NCBI GenBank assembly: GCA_964505975.1
Contig: CAZDLW010000050.1
Coordinates: 1-24,954 of the forward strand
Reading direction: 5' to 3'
DNA: 24,954 bases
Source of the DNA: Gp6-AA40 sp964505975
GTDB taxonomy: Bacteria; Acidobacteriota; Vicinamibacteria; Vicinamibacterales; UBA2999
Made by a program: the position numbers and the translations under genes. Shown in pieces: positions 24,092 through 24,954 of the stretch; the stretch's first letter is position 1, and every line of letters begins with the position of its first letter. The notes beneath the pieces are model-generated. The model was not told the DNA's origin, made no database searches, and saw only the letters and a program-made list of their open reading frames with translations.

Positions 24092-24954
24092 ATGCCCTGC
24101 AGGACCCGCACCATGTTCGTGATGTTCCTGGCCGGTTGTCTCGCGATGACGGTACCAGCCGGTGCCGACGATCCGCCGAGAGTGGCTGAGGACTCGGTGG
24201 TGGCGCCGGTGATTTACCAGCCATCCATGAACGTCTTCCGTCGCTTCGACGTCGACGCCGAGAAGATGTACGCCTTTTACCGGGACGTCCTCGGTCTCGA
24301 GCAACTGACCACACTGGGCGCCGTGGCGCGGTTCCAGGCCGGCGCGTCGGAGTTCAAGCTGACGAGACGGGTGGGCCGGCGCGCGTACCAGCCAGGCGGC
24401 GTCCGCGATGCCACCGGCTTTCGGCTGGTATCGTTCTTCTTCCCGGAGGAACGCGCCCTTGTCGCACGATTCGTCAGCCACGGACTGCCGGCGCCGGAGT
24501 TCCAGACCGATGGCGTGAAGAATCGCCGCTTTGCGCTGGTGCAGGATCCGGATGGCCAGCCGGTGGAACTGGTGGTCGTGCCCAACACGCCGCAGGTGCT
24601 CGACCGCATCGAAGTGGGGCTCACCGTCAGCGATATCGAGAAGAGCCGCGCGTTCTATCGGGGCTTCGTCGGTCTCGAGGAACTGCCCTCGTTCGACGAC
24701 CCGCGTTTCGGCACGCGGACCTACCCGTTCCGCTACGGCAGTACGACCATCAATCTGCGGAGCTTCGGGAGGGATCTGCCGGCCGATACGGGCAGTGGGG
24801 GAATCCAGTACGTGGTGTCGAACGTCAATCGTGTGAACGAACTGGCACAGGCACAGCGGATCTCCATCGACCAGCCGCTGACCGCCGCGCCGGAGGCGTC
24901 GCTGCGCACGGTCTGGCTCGACGATCCGGACGGCATCACGAACTACTTCGCCGA
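24092..24954 (+). CDS. Second exported double-VOC protein (3' end outside window)
   Basis: The frame is open from ATG 24092, preceded by GGAGGGAG, through the window end (287 codons). The N-terminus contains a perfect lipobox L-A-G-C (13-16), so it may be a lipoprotein, although a later A-G-A-D site could be a normal signal cleavage. VOC domain 1 (~43-160) includes MYAFYRDVLGLE and QDPDGQPVELVV; domain 2 (~172-287) includes LTVSDIEKSRAFYRGFVGLE and WLDDPDGITNYF. It is a paralogue in architecture of the protein at 22011-23159. Function is unknown. Confidence 0.88.
   Translation, partial: MPCRTRTMFVMFLAGCLAMTVPAGADDPPRVAEDSVVAPVIYQPSMNVFRRFDVDAEKMYAFYRDVLGLEQLTTLGAVARFQAGASEFKLTRRVGRRAYQPGGVRDATGFRLVSFFFPEERALVARFVSHGLPAPEFQTDGVKNRRFALVQDPDGQPVELVVVPNTPQVLDRIEVGLTVSDIEKSRAFYRGFVGLEELPSFDDPRFGTRTYPFRYGSTTINLRSFGRDLPADTGSGGIQYVVSNVNRVNELAQAQRISIDQPLTAAPEASLRTVWLDDPDGITNYFA

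Noticed and set aside
1..24954. tRNA, rRNA or CRISPR loci
   Set aside because: No cloverleaf with a conserved T-arm, no rRNA segment and no regularly spaced repeats were found by eye.

Overview
The window is GC-rich throughout. Its gene content suggests a soil or sediment Acidobacteriota, probably class Vicinamibacteria: a secreted protein with a 'PWGDPDLEGIW' start, an exported 'WPQFRG' beta-propeller, exported VOC (glyoxalase-fold) proteins and many dispersed palindromic repeats between genes. This placement rests on family recognition alone. No rRNA, tRNA, CRISPR array or intact transposase was seen.

Layout. (1) 1-397: the start of a secreted protein, minus strand, cut by the window edge. 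(2) About 560-3460: a decayed segment. It holds the C-terminal part of a phospholipase-D-like gene (resembling DrmC of DISARM), the C-terminal part of an AAA ATPase in head-to-head orientation, a frameshifted remnant of the ATPase's usual partner, and an exported NTR/TIMP-like plus carboxypeptidase-regulatory-like protein broken by at least six frameshifts. (3) 3724-7346: an intact minus-strand cluster of an M24 pita-bread protein, an archaeal-type (type II) GAPDH and an archaeal-like phosphoglycerate kinase. (4) 7347-7907: a repeat-rich spacer. (5) 7908-9170: a LarA-like nickel racemase or epimerase with its key residues. (6) 9285-10134: an MntA/HepT toxin-antitoxin pair, each gene with one frameshift. 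(7) 10237-17268: intact genes for a DinB-like protein, an OmpR-type regulator with its histidine kinase, a class III CoA-transferase, a class I aminotransferase and a patatin. (8) 17556-18630: a putative nucleotidyltransferase overlapping a small unknown gene, behind a promoter that predicts a leaderless mRNA. (9) 18861-24954: a frameshifted SnoaL-like gene, the beta-propeller protein, a small exported protein with an internal duplication, two exported double-VOC proteins and a cupin.

How it works together. The 3724-6022 genes cover the triose-phosphate to 3-phosphoglycerate step. The two-component pair is translationally coupled. Broken frames occur in accessory genes, while the metabolic and signalling genes are intact. 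This favours real decay over random sequencing error, although single-base indels in homopolymers leave sequencing error possible. The most unusual features are a family of palindromic repeats, several of which begin at stop codons; the archaeal-type GAPDH/PGK cassette; and the nucleotidyltransferase pair.
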